64,000 nucleotides of DNA from assembly GCF_024129865.1 (NCBI RefSeq), contig NZ_JAMYFE010000041.1, positions 1 to 64,000 of the forward strand, read 5' to 3'. The notes below the pieces were generated by a model. That model saw only the letters and a list, made by a program, of their open reading frames with translations, made no database searches and had not been told where the DNA came from. The translations under genes and the position numbers were made by a program. Origin of the DNA: Stieleria tagensis. GTDB lineage: Bacteria > Planctomycetota > Planctomycetia > Pirellulales > Pirellulaceae. Shown here piece by piece: positions 36,429-44,710 of the stretch; the first letter of the stretch is position 1; each line of letters opens with the position of its first letter.

Positions 36429-36525
36429 AAAACTAAAACTTGCTGGTCGGACTCAGCGGTGTTACGATTACTATAACTCCTATGTCCAGACTTCTTAGAA
36501 TCTCTCAATTTGCAGGGTACCGCCG

Positions 36526-37689
36526 ATGCGTTGCTTACTCACATGCGTCGCTCTCCTAGTAGCCCCACTCTCGTTGACCGTTCACGGACAGGGCTCCAGT
36601 GACGTTGTCAAACAGTGGGTCAGCCAGAATTCCGCAGGCCGAATTTCCGGTCGTGTCGTATTGCCCTACGACGGTCCAGCCGGCCAGATTGCAGTTTCTT
36701 TGGCGGGCACCGATGGCGCTATTTACGGCGCCACCCCCTCACCGACTTCGCCGGCCGAATTTTCGTTCGAGGGAATCCCTGCGGGGACGTACGCCGTTGT
36801 CGCCCGCGGCGAAGATATCTTCGCTTGTTACGCATTAAATATCTTGCCGCCTTCGCCAGACCCAATGGCGCCCGGCACCCACTACGTCGATCTGCGAGCA
36901 GCCTTTTTGGATATTTGCTCAGTCAAGAGCGCAGCGCTGCGTTATTTGCCAAACAGTCCGCCAGCCGTTGCTGCTCCCGCGGCGGCTACACCCGATGCTG
37001 CTAACGAAGCGTTGAATGAGTCCGTGTCGCCACAAATCCCGCAATCCGGTGGCGGTTTCTCCGGGCAAATCAATCGTGCCGGACTTAGCAGTGGCGGCGG
37101 TGCCGGACTAGCCAACGTTCTGATCTATCAAGACGATGTCCTGGTCGCGCAAACGGTCACCGCAAACGACGGAACATTTAAAATCGACACCCTGGCCCCC
37201 GGCGATTACTCGTTGGTCGCTGCAGGCCCCGATGGACTAGCCATCACCAGTTTTAACTTGGTCAACGAACTGATGTCTGGAAGCCCAGTTGCTGCAAACA
37301 ACGCCGCCGAAACCGGCAATGGTGTGCGACTGATCGCACTACAAGGCGGTGGATCGGGCATGGGATTGCAACTCGCACCTGTTGGCCTCAGTTCACCCGT
37401 CGTGCAAGAATTGATCCTGTCGGATAACAACGGCAGTGCGCCCGGTCCCGGTCCCGGACTGCCAGCCGGTCCCGGCATGCTCGCTGATCCGCTGGCATCG
37501 CCCGGAATGGGTGGCGGATTTGGCGGCGGCGGATATGGTGGCGGCGGCGGTGGTGGTGGCGGAATTGGCGGCGGCGGCCTGGGCGGTTTAGCTGCTCTTG
37601 GTGCGGCCGGCATCGGAATTGCCGCAATCGTCTCGGACGACGACGACTCGCTGGACTTGCCACCGGTCGTCAGCCCAGTTGCCCCGTAA
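36526..37689 (+). CDS. Secreted paralogue 1 with Gly-rich C-terminal tail
   Basis: The 387-residue protein starts at ATG 36526 with a signal peptide (LLTCVALLVAPLSLTVHGQ). Two segments resemble carboxypeptidase-regulatory-like/SpaA beta sandwiches: ISGRVVLPYDGPAGQ ... FEGIPAGTYAVVARGED at about 40-105, and FSGQINRAGLSSGGGAGLAN ... DGTFKIDTLAPGDYSLVAAG at about 175-240. A Gly run (about 325-360) leads into a hydrophobic stretch LGALGAAGIGIAAIV-like, then SDDDDSLDLPPVVSPVAP at the end. The protein at 38248 shares this plan and the last nine residues. It is secreted or surface-bound; no enzyme motif is visible. Confidence 0.78.
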   Translation: MRCLLTCVALLVAPLSLTVHGQGSSDVVKQWVSQNSAGRISGRVVLPYDGPAGQIAVSLAGTDGAIYGATPSPTSPAEFSFEGIPAGTYAVVARGEDIFACYALNILPPSPDPMAPGTHYVDLRAAFLDICSVKSAALRYLPNSPPAVAAPAAATPDAANEALNESVSPQIPQSGGGFSGQINRAGLSSGGGAGLANVLIYQDDVLVAQTVTANDGTFKIDTLAPGDYSLVAAGPDGLAITSFNLVNELMSGSPVAANNAAETGNGVRLIALQGGGSGMGLQLAPVGLSSPVVQELILSDNNGSAPGPGPGLPAGPGMLADPLASPGMGGGFGGGGYGGGGGGGGGIGGGGLGGLAALGAAGIGIAAIVSDDDDSLDLPPVVSPVAP

Positions 37690-37713
37690 TTCCAGGTTGC
37701 CCCGTAATTCCAG
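37678..37713 (+). repeat. 18-base tandem duplication spanning a stop codon
   Basis: The unit gttgccccgtaattccag occurs twice in a row, the first copy covering the last codons and stop of the gene at 36526. The second copy lies outside the gene and changes nothing in the protein. Confidence 0.9.
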
Positions 37714-38159
37714 GGTTGATGAGGTATCGCTTTCGCGTCGGGCATGGTTTTTGGTAACCCGACGCGTCAGCGAGGGATCCCACTAACTCCCTACACCCAT
37801 CGCTCACGCGTCGGGTTGCCATCAAATCGTTGGCTTCAAAACGGACGCGTCGGGTTGTCATTTGTGGGTATTTCGCCAGCATTTAGGGGACCACCCGCCG
37901 TCCCGAAGGCACAATCCCCCCCAATCGATAAAGCTCGCTCACGGGTTTACAAAGAATTTCGGGACTTCGCTGCCCTCACTCGGTAGCGTTGCCGATCTTC
38001 AGTGGTGGGGCTGGCGGAGGAAGGAACGGACCTAAATTCCGGGCGAGATGGAGCGTTACTCCGCGGTGTGCCTTTGGCAGCGTGCTACAGTCTGTACAAA
38101 TGCGCCGTTCCCATCTGCACACCCAAGTTGCCTAAATTACCAAATTAGCGTCAATCGCG
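37690..38159. other. Gap between the two secreted paralogues
   Basis: The gap holds the second copy of the 18-base duplication, the family A copies at 37756-37858 and the promoter just beyond its end (38160). Apart from these I see no gene. An open frame from about 37744 to 37986 runs across the repeat and is rejected. Confidence 0.5.
37756..37858. repeat. Palindromic repeat family A, one full copy plus an extra arm
   Basis: The full copy 37756-37817 has the arms aacccgacgcgtcagcgagg and cgctcacgcgtcgggtt. A further single arm with its flank (ttggcttcaaaacggacgcg then tcgggttg) follows at about 37830-37858. The left flank ggcatggtttttggt is the inverted form of the right flank of the 12399 copy, so this element lies in the opposite orientation. 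Confidence 0.85.
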
Positions 38160-38187
38160 TTGAATTCCCTAAACCTGCTTCTATACT
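38160..38187 (+). promoter_or_regulatory. Sigma70-like promoter of the second paralogue
   Basis: TTGAAT (38160-38165) and TATACT (38182-38187) are separated by 16 bases. The expected start near 38194 would give a leader of about 54 bases before ATG 38248, which has aggaa as its ribosome-binding site. Confidence 0.5.
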
Positions 38188-38247
38188 CTGGTGCAGGTGG
38201 GTTTCCGCCTCTTCAAAGATCGCTCAACATTCGACTGGAACCAGGAA

Positions 38248-39345
38248 ATGAAACGTTTGATTTGCGCCGCTGCGGCGCTCGCAATGGTTGTTTCGTCAGG
38301 CTTTGCATCAGCTGCTGACGTCACCGAGCACCAATGGGTGCGGGCCTCTGATAACGGCAGCATCATGGGGCGCGTGATCGTCCCGCGTGGGGATTCGATC
38401 ACTGCAGTTCGTGGTGCCAAAGTCTCGCTAATCGATCAATTCGGAAAATTCGCCGGCGTCACGACCAAATCGGACAAAACCGGACGGTTCACGATCAGCC
38501 ACGTCACCCCCGGCGTTTACACGCTGATGATTCAAGGTGACAATGCATTCGCCTGCTGTGCCATGCACGTCTTGCAACCCAACGTACCGATCAGCGATCA
38601 ATTCGAAGTCGCTGCGGGTGCCGTTGATTACAGCGTCGTCCGCAATGCGGTCGTCCGCTACCTGCCAGCCGGCCAACCGACCGCAATCGTGTTCGACCCC
38701 AGCGTGAACCCGCTGACGTCGGGACGTGTCGAGCCCGGTGTGTCGGCTCGCGTGACCCAATTCGAAGGTGGCATCAAAGGCCGTCTGACCCGCGCCGGAT
38801 TCTCCGACGACATGGGTGCCAAAGACGCTAACGTGCTGATTTATCACGACGGAGTCGAAGTCGCTCGAACCGTCACCGACCAAGAAGGCAATTTCGTGGT
38901 TGGCAACTTGGCTCCCGGCAGCTATTCGGTGCTCGGATCGGGCAAAGACGGATTCGGACTGATGGGTCTGGAACTGGTTGGTGCGTTGGCCGAAACGACC
39001 GCTGCCAAAGCTGGAATCCAAGACACGACCCTGGTCGCTCAAGCAGAAGCGGCTTCGGAAACGTTCGTGATGCAAGTTGCTCCGCTGCCAAGTGCAGCAA
39101 CCGTGATCGACGATCGGGTCATCAGTGAAGACCAAATCGGCACTGCCGTTCCGTTCGAAGGCACTCCCGGAACATCAACCGGCGGCGGCATGAGCGGCGG
39201 CGGTGGAGCCGGCGGCGGTGGTGGAATCGGTGGCGGCGGACGTCTGCTGTTGCTCGGTGGAGTGGGAGCTGGAATTGCAATCGCCCTCAGCGATGACGAC
39301 GACAGCATCGAGCCTCCCCCGGTTGTCAGCCCGGTTGCACCGTAG
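38248..39345 (+). CDS. Secreted paralogue 2 with Gly-rich C-terminal tail
   Basis: The 365-residue protein starts at ATG 38248 with aggaa directly upstream and a signal peptide (LICAAAALAMVVSSGFASA). Like its neighbour at 36526 it has two beta-sandwich segments: IMGRVIVPRGDSITAVRGAK ... FTISHVTPGVYTLMIQGD, with CCAMHVL after it, and IKGRLTRAGFSDDMGAKDAN ... NFVVGNLAPGSYSVLGSG. The end is a Gly run, LLLLGGVGAGIAIAL, SDDDDSIEPPPVVSPVAP. The two probably arose by duplication, although the intervening sequence differs much. Its product should be exported and held at the surface through the tail, by inference. Confidence 0.8.
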   Translation: MKRLICAAAALAMVVSSGFASAADVTEHQWVRASDNGSIMGRVIVPRGDSITAVRGAKVSLIDQFGKFAGVTTKSDKTGRFTISHVTPGVYTLMIQGDNAFACCAMHVLQPNVPISDQFEVAAGAVDYSVVRNAVVRYLPAGQPTAIVFDPSVNPLTSGRVEPGVSARVTQFEGGIKGRLTRAGFSDDMGAKDANVLIYHDGVEVARTVTDQEGNFVVGNLAPGSYSVLGSGKDGFGLMGLELVGALAETTAAKAGIQDTTLVAQAEAASETFVMQVAPLPSAATVIDDRVISEDQIGTAVPFEGTPGTSTGGGMSGGGGAGGGGGIGGGGRLLLLGGVGAGIAIALSDDDDSIEPPPVVSPVAP

Positions 39346-39433
39346 TTAACAGCTCTCTCTGAGTTGCAAAATAACCAGCCGGCCCCAGTCGTTGTCTTGA
39401 GCGATGGCAGCCGGAGGCCCGGTTGAAAAACTT

Positions 39434-39467
39434 AAAAAAGCCGTGTGTGAAAACGCACGGCTTTTTT
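39434..39467. terminator. Strong intrinsic terminator
   Basis: The arms aaaaaagccgtg (39434-39445) and cacggctttttt (39456-39467) pair over 12 bases with a 10-base loop. The A and T runs on both sides would let it work in both directions. It ends the transcript of the secreted paralogue at 38248. Confidence 0.92.
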
Positions 39468-39517
39468 CGTGCGCCCCCAGATTGGAGTCGCGTTTCCGCG
39501 TCAGGCATTGTTTTTTA

Positions 39518-39584
39518 GTAACCCGACGCGTCAGCGAGGGACTCCCGTTACCACCCTAAAACCCTCGCTGACGCGTCGGGTTAC
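39518..39584. repeat. Palindromic repeat family A, perfect copy
   Basis: The arms 39518-39540 and 39562-39584 (gtaacccgacgcgtcagcga plus ggg) pair perfectly over 23 bases around a 21-base loop. This is the best-preserved copy of the family in the window. The flank ataaaagcgctggcttcaa follows. Confidence 0.93.
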
Positions 39585-39858
39585 CATAAAAGCGCTGGCT
39601 TCAATACTCACACCTCGACTTCCGGGTGATGATTGGCGTGTTTAATTCGATTGTGCGAACCGATCAACACGCTGGAATGCCACGAGATTGGATAAAAACG
39701 CCCGGACCTGCATCTGGGTTCTTTCGTCGCACTTTCCAGAACGTAACAATAGGCCGCTTCGGCAGTTGCCGTTTTGCGTCTCCATTCGGTGGCCTTCCAG
39801 CCGCACCGTTTGCTGCCCACTTTCCCCGCCCACCGCCTCGCTTAAAGACAACCCAAGA

Positions 39859-40992
39859 ATGAGCGCTGTTGAGAATTCGATTTCCGATGACGTTGCCAAG
39901 AGCGCCTCGGACGCTCGTGACCGCTTGAACGAACACACACTCAAGATCGTGCACTGGCACTTTAGCGAAGAAACGGGCAGCCCGTTCTGGTTGGAAAAAA
40001 AAGCGGAACTCGGATTCGATCCTCTCAAAGACGTTAAATCGTTTGATGACCTGAAAAAGTTCCCCAACTTTGAAGACGAGTGGTTGCGTGGTGGACCGGT
40101 CGATCGCTGGGTCCCCAAAGGCCACGCTGGCAAACCGGTCTATGTGTTCGAAACCGGAGGCACCACCGGGATCCCGAAAAGCCGAATGGTGATCGAAGAT
40201 CACTGGAAGGATTACGAATTGTTCAGCGATACCCTGCCGGACAAATATTTTCCGCGTGGCGCCAACTGGCTGATGCTCGGCCCGAGCGGCCCACGTCGCC
40301 TGCGTTTGGCCGTCGAACATTTGGCCCAGTATCGTGGCGGGATCTGCTTCTGTATCGACCTGGACCCGCGGTGGGTCGTCAAGTTGATCAAAAAGGGATG
40401 GATGGAACACCTGGAAGAATACAAAAAGCACTGCATCGACCAAGCCGTGACCGTTCTGACAGCTGGTCATAGCATCGAGTGCATGTTTGCCACACCCAAA
40501 CTGTTGGAATCGCTCGGCGAAGCTCTCGAGGAACGTGGAACAAGCTTGAAAGAGGTTGGCATCAAAGGCATTTTCTCTGGCGGCACCGAATTCACGCCTC
40601 AGTGGACGCGATTCGCAGTCGAAGAAATGCTAGGCGGTCCGGTCGAAGAGGGAGGCGTTTACATGACGCCGACCTACGGCAACACGCTGATGGGGCTGGC
40701 CTGCAGCAAACCGATCTCCGCTGCCGATGGATACAAAATCAGCTACTACGCGCCGCAGCCGCGTGCCGTGACCGAGGTCGTCAGTTTTGACGATTACAAC
40801 CAGGTGGTCGGGATTGGGGAAACCGGTCGCGTTAAACTTTACACTCTGACCGACGAATTCTTTGTGCCCGGATTCATGGAACGTGACGAAGGAGAACGTG
40901 AAGCTCCGTTCGACCTGTACCCTTGGGATGGTGTTAGCGGGGTTCGCCCGTTCCATGAACTCGCCAGTGCGACCACCGTCGGCGTTTACTAA
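39859..40992 (+). CDS. LuxE/PaaK-like acid-activating (AMP-forming) enzyme
   Basis: The 377-residue protein starts at ATG 39859. The adenylate-forming signature is FETGGTTGIPKSRMV (about 98), with FSGGTEFTPQW (about 240) and VYMTPTYGNTLMGLA (about 267). The relationship is to phenylacetate-CoA ligase and to LuxE acyl-protein synthetase, which activate an acid as acyl-AMP and pass it on. It is short for PaaK (about 430) and ends soon after the N-terminal domain with no obvious small C-terminal domain; the acceptor cysteine seen near the end of LuxE is not visible. The next gene is a LuxC/ALDH-like reductase. The acid substrate is unknown. Confidence 0.75.
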   Translation: MSAVENSISDDVAKSASDARDRLNEHTLKIVHWHFSEETGSPFWLEKKAELGFDPLKDVKSFDDLKKFPNFEDEWLRGGPVDRWVPKGHAGKPVYVFETGGTTGIPKSRMVIEDHWKDYELFSDTLPDKYFPRGANWLMLGPSGPRRLRLAVEHLAQYRGGICFCIDLDPRWVVKLIKKGWMEHLEEYKKHCIDQAVTVLTAGHSIECMFATPKLLESLGEALEERGTSLKEVGIKGIFSGGTEFTPQWTRFAVEEMLGGPVEEGGVYMTPTYGNTLMGLACSKPISAADGYKISYYAPQPRAVTEVVSFDDYNQVVGIGETGRVKLYTLTDEFFVPGFMERDEGEREAPFDLYPWDGVSGVRPFHELASATTVGVY

Positions 40993-41033
40993 CAGGCACT
41001 CACCGCGGTTTGCGAACCATCGAAACAGCCAGT

Positions 41034-41120
41034 TTCGTAGCTGGACCCGCCAGGGTTCAGTCAGCCAGTTTCGTAGCTGGCCCCGCCAGGGTTCAGTCAG
41101 CCTGAACCCCAGCTGTTCCA
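41034..41120. repeat. Repeat family B, tandem arms
   Basis: Two left arms follow each other (tcgtagctggacccgccagg, then tcgtagctggccccgccagg, each with gttcagtcagcc), and a shorter complementary part cctgaaccccagctgttcc comes last. The arrangement is a head-to-tail duplication of one arm. It separates the acid-activating gene from the reductase gene. Confidence 0.8.
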
Positions 41121-41194
41121 GCGACGGGAAACAGCGCCAATCGACACCCTCACTCCGCCCTCTTTCATCACTTCTTTGACCCACTCTTTCGACC

Positions 41195-42634
41195 ATGATC
41201 ACTTTGCAACCGCTTCGTTGGGGCAAGCCTTACGAATCGATGGAAATCAAGGACATCGTTCACTTCGATACCGGCGAGCCGATCGCTAAATTCGGTTCCG
41301 TCGGGGGCGGCATCGTCGGCCGCGATATGAAACAGGCGCACAAAGCGCGTGAGGCGTTGCTGAAGTATTCGCCGGCCGAATTGATCGAGATGTCCAAAAA
41401 GGCGGCCGACCTGTTCGAAAATGCCGAACTGCCGGTCGGAGACACGACGCAGTCGGTGGACGAATTTGTGCATCAGCAATCCGCCAGCACCGGATTGCCC
41501 GAACACATGTGCCGATCGAACCTGAAAAAAAACAGCTTCGTCCTGAGCCACATGGACGAAATTCTGAACTGCCTGACCCGCGGTTTGGACCTGAATATCC
41601 TGAGCAAAGGTTATGGCGAAGAAGGCCGTGGTGTGATCGTCAGCTACCAGGCACAAACGCCGATCCTGGGTGCCATCCTTCCAAACAACTCCCCCGGTGT
41701 GCACACCCTGTGGTTACCCGCCATCCCGTTGCAAATCGGACTGGCACTCAAACCCGGCTCGCAAGAACCCTGGACGCCGTACCGCATGGTGTCAGCCTTC
41801 ATCCAAGCGGGTGTGCCGGCCGAAGCATTCGGGTTGTACCCCGGCGGTCACGACGCCGGCGGCGCGATCATGACCAAAACGCCGCGCAGCATGATTTTCG
41901 GCAGCGCCCAAACGGTCGCCCAGCACGCCGGCAACCCCAAGGTCCAAGCGCACGGCCCGGGCTGGTCGAAAATCCTGATCGGTGACGACATCGTCGATGA
42001 CTGGGAACTGTACCTGGACATGATGGTCGAAAGCGTCCTCAGCAACTCCGGCCGCTCCTGCATCAACTGCAGCGGGATCTGGGCCAGTCGTCACACACGC
42101 GAAATCGCACAGGCGATTGCGCAGAGAATTGGACCGGTCGACGTGCTTCCTCCGACCGACGAATCGGCCCAATTGGCCGCATTCACCGTGCCTGCGATGG
42201 CCACCGGCACACACGCCATGGTCCAGCAAGACTTGGCCGAGCAAGGTGTCACCGACATGACCGCCGAGTACGGTGACAAACTGATCGAGCGCGAACACTG
42301 CGCTTATCTGCGTCCGATGGTGGTCCACGCCGACTCACCCGAACGTGGCGTGGCGATGAAAGAATACATGTTCCCCTTCGTCAGCGTCGTCGAGTGCCCG
42401 CAAGCCGAAATGCTGCGACGTATCGGTCCAACCCTGGTCGGCACGGTTCTAACCCGCGACCCGGCGCTGATCGCTGCGGCCGGTGCGAGCGTCGATATTG
42501 ACCGCGTCAACATCGGCCCAATTGCAACCAACCGTTTGAACTGGCTGCAACCACACGAAGGCAACATCATCGATTTCCTGTATCGATCGCGTGCCTACCA
42601 GACCGCCGACATGCCCGTCGCCGCAGGCGCCTAA
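41195..42634 (+). CDS. LuxC/acylating-ALDH-like reductase
   Basis: The 479-residue protein belongs to the aldehyde dehydrogenase superfamily: QTPILGAILPNNSPGVHTLW, ALKPGSQEPWTPYRMVSAFI, FGSAQTVAQHAGNP, and the catalytic cysteine in LSNSGRSCINCSGIWAS. The usual glutamate of 'ELGGK' is replaced in a segment reading QAHGPGWSKILIG. That loss is typical of acyl-CoA/acyl-protein reductases (LuxC and acylating aldehyde dehydrogenases), which form aldehydes from activated acids. Together with the gene at 39859 this gives a plausible acid-to-aldehyde route. The protein is cytoplasmic, with ATG 41195 as start. Confidence 0.78.
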   Translation: MITLQPLRWGKPYESMEIKDIVHFDTGEPIAKFGSVGGGIVGRDMKQAHKAREALLKYSPAELIEMSKKAADLFENAELPVGDTTQSVDEFVHQQSASTGLPEHMCRSNLKKNSFVLSHMDEILNCLTRGLDLNILSKGYGEEGRGVIVSYQAQTPILGAILPNNSPGVHTLWLPAIPLQIGLALKPGSQEPWTPYRMVSAFIQAGVPAEAFGLYPGGHDAGGAIMTKTPRSMIFGSAQTVAQHAGNPKVQAHGPGWSKILIGDDIVDDWELYLDMMVESVLSNSGRSCINCSGIWASRHTREIAQAIAQRIGPVDVLPPTDESAQLAAFTVPAMATGTHAMVQQDLAEQGVTDMTAEYGDKLIEREHCAYLRPMVVHADSPERGVAMKEYMFPFVSVVECPQAEMLRRIGPTLVGTVLTRDPALIAAAGASVDIDRVNIGPIATNRLNWLQPHEGNIIDFLYRSRAYQTADMPVAAGA

Positions 42635-42646
42635 CGCCGTCCGCCC

Positions 42647-42700
42647 AACAACGACGCGCAAGGTTTGAACCTGCGCTTTCGCGTGGGGGCGTTGTTTTTT
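42647..42700 (+). terminator. Terminator-like hairpin with T run
   Basis: The arms aacaacgacgcg and cgcgtgggggcgttgtt pair with a bulge and are followed by six T. It ends the reductase transcript and merges with the left flank of the family A copy at 42703, so the repeat itself may provide termination. Confidence 0.45.
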
Positions 42701-42702
42701 GG

Positions 42703-42765
42703 TAACCCGAAGCGTCAGCGAGGGATCCCGTCAACACGCTACATCCCTTGCTGACGCGTCGGGTT
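42703..42765. repeat. Palindromic repeat family A, full copy
   Basis: The left arm taacccgaagcgtcagcgag and right arm cttgctgacgcgtcgggtt pair with two mismatches. The loop holds gatcccgtcaacacgctaca, the reverse of the loop in the 12399 copy. It lies between the converging reductase and ABC ATPase genes. Confidence 0.88.
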
Positions 42766-42817
42766 GCGATATAAGCGCAATTCAAAAAACTCATGCACCG
42801 CGTTTGCGACCCATTCG

Positions 42818-43774
42818 CTACTGGTGCGTGTCCAATGGAGCTGACTGAAACCAACGCAAATCCTGGCTTCGCACATGGATCCCGAGCTGTGTGTCCAGCC
42901 AGTCGTCGGCCGATCGCTGCGCTGCATCGATCGATGGCAGCACATCGGATTGATAGAACCCGATCGTCGCAGCACTGCCCAGCGCCGCTTCCGGGCCCGC
43001 CAACGTTTGACCTTGGTCATCGCTCCAGCCCGCTTCGCTTCGCCGTAGTGCCACGGTGTGAAACGGTGACTGGCCGAGTGCCGCTGCAACGGCTGGTGTG
43101 GCCGGCGCATCGCGCAACCGCTCTGGCGTGTCGAACTGCGCGATTTGCCCTTGTTCAATGACCGCGATGCGGTCCGCCATTCGCATCGCTTCGGCGCCAT
43201 CATGCGTGACGTGCAAAGTGACTCCGGGCGAAGCCTGATGGAGACGCCGCAGGTCTTGCTCGATCGAGAATCGCAGAGTTGCATCGACGGCCGATAGCGG
43301 TTCATCCAATAGACGAATCGCAGCTTGTCTGGCGATCGCCTTGGCCACCGCAGCCCGTCTCAATTGACCGCCACTCAACTGTTCCGGCCGCCGTTCCAGC
43401 AAGTCCTGAATCCCAACCCGCTCGGCCGCATCAATGACTCGCCGCTCGCGTTGGAGCGCAGATAACTGTGTGGACAATCCAAACGCGATTGAACGACGAA
43501 GCGAAAAATGGGGGTACAGCCCATCGAATTGTGGCACCAATGCCACATCACGACGGCGGGGCGGCAGCGAGGTGACATCCCTCGAATCGAAAAAAATCTG
43601 GCCCGCTGTCGGCCGAATCAACCCCGCGATCATTCTTAACAGAGACGTCTTGCCACAGCCACTGGCCCCCAAAATGACCGCATATTCGCCTTCTGCGATG
43701 ACAAAATTGATGCATCGCAGCACATCGACGCGGTCATAGCGCAACGAAATTTCTCTCAGCTGGATCGTTGACAT
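42818..43774 (-). CDS. ABC transporter ATP-binding protein (orphan)
   Basis: The 318-residue ATPase is of the MalK/PotA/UgpC type: Walker A GASGCGKTSLLRMIAG, Q-loop ALVPQFDGLYPHFSLRRS, signature LSGGQLRRAAVAKAIARQ, Walker B IRLLDEPLSAVDA, and the H-loop HVTHDGAEAMRMADR. The last 80 residues are a short regulatory-like tail. No permease or binding protein is encoded next to it, so the transported substrate cannot be read from context. It is a single gene between a converging reductase and the divergent msrB. Confidence 0.9.
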   Translation of the reverse strand: MSTIQLREISLRYDRVDVLRCINFVIAEGEYAVILGASGCGKTSLLRMIAGLIRPTAGQIFFDSRDVTSLPPRRRDVALVPQFDGLYPHFSLRRSIAFGLSTQLSALQRERRVIDAAERVGIQDLLERRPEQLSGGQLRRAAVAKAIARQAAIRLLDEPLSAVDATLRFSIEQDLRRLHQASPGVTLHVTHDGAEAMRMADRIAVIEQGQIAQFDTPERLRDAPATPAVAAALGQSPFHTVALRRSEAGWSDDQGQTLAGPEAALGSAATIGFYQSDVLPSIDAAQRSADDWLDTQLGIHVRSQDLRWFQSAPLDTHQ

Positions 43775-43886
43775 ACAATTAAAATAACTCGGACCGATTC
43801 GAATTCAAACGCCAGTGACACCCGCCTGCCTGTGTTCACCGCGGACGATCATAACTGATGATTTTCACGAAAGAGATGAAGGATTG

Positions 43887-44504
43887 ATGAACCGCCCACC
43901 TCAAATCATACCGCTTGGCATCGTCCCAGTCGCGCCACTCGTGTTGACTGCGGCATTAATGCTTCACCACCCTTCGGCAATTCAAGCCCACGAGACCGGC
44001 GGCACGGAAACCGCGACCGTCGAAGCGGACAATGCCAGTGAGAAAGCGGCGGTCACAGATTCTCAAGCGACGGATTCGGAATCCGACAAAATCGTCGAGC
44101 CCAAATACACTGCTAAATCGAAAGCGGAACTGCGCCGACTGCTGACATCGATCGAGTACAAAGTCACTCAGATGGAAGAAACCGAACCGGCGTTTCGCAA
44201 CAAGTACTGGAACAACAAGAAACCCGGACTGTACCGCTGTATTGTTTGTGGGCAGAGTCTGTTTTCCAGCGACACCAAATTCAAATCGGGAACGGGTTGG
44301 CCGAGTTTCTATGATCCGATCGCCCAGGATCACGTCGGGTACAAGACCGACTATCACCTGTTCACACCACGCACCGAAGTCCACTGCAGTCGCTGCAGCG
44401 CGCATTTGGGACACGTGTTCAATGACGGCCCCCGCGACAAAACCGGCAAACGCTATTGCATGAACAGTGCCGCGATGAAATTCGAACCAAAGTCCGAGGA
44501 TTGA
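43887..44504 (+). CDS. msrB: Exported peptide methionine-R-sulfoxide reductase MsrB
   Basis: The 205-residue protein starts at ATG 43887 (tgaagga close upstream) with a signal peptide (LGIVPVAPLVLTAALML) and an acidic linker. The MsrB domain (about 75-205) has the zinc cysteines in RCIVCGQSLF and HCSRCSAHLGHVFNDGP, GTGWPSFYDP, and the catalytic cysteine in RYCMNSAAMKFEP. It repairs oxidised methionine, and the signal peptide places it outside the cytoplasm. The reductant system is not encoded here. Confidence 0.93.
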   Translation: MNRPPQIIPLGIVPVAPLVLTAALMLHHPSAIQAHETGGTETATVEADNASEKAAVTDSQATDSESDKIVEPKYTAKSKAELRRLLTSIEYKVTQMEETEPAFRNKYWNNKKPGLYRCIVCGQSLFSSDTKFKSGTGWPSFYDPIAQDHVGYKTDYHLFTPRTEVHCSRCSAHLGHVFNDGPRDKTGKRYCMNSAAMKFEPKSED

Positions 44505-44710
44505 ATTGATCAAGACGTAAGATCGACGGAGCGATCCACGACAATTGACCCGCTGTCAACTTTGCCGGTTACATCAACCTTCGGGATCTTACCAATCCGC
44601 GCAATTGTTCCCGTCGTAGGCGTTCTCGGGAATTTTTTGTGGATCGTCACGCCAACGGTCGAACCAGACTATCGGATTGAGTCTATTTGTACGTCGACGC
44701 GGAGCAGGCG

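Noticed and set aside
39518-39584. Perfect inverted repeat as terminal repeats of an insertion sequence or an att site
   Set aside because: Only 21 bases lie between the arms, so no transposase fits, and the same structure is dispersed through the window.
39859-42634. Bioluminescence (lux) operon
   Set aside because: No luxA or luxB is present, and the two proteins are only distantly similar to LuxE and LuxC.
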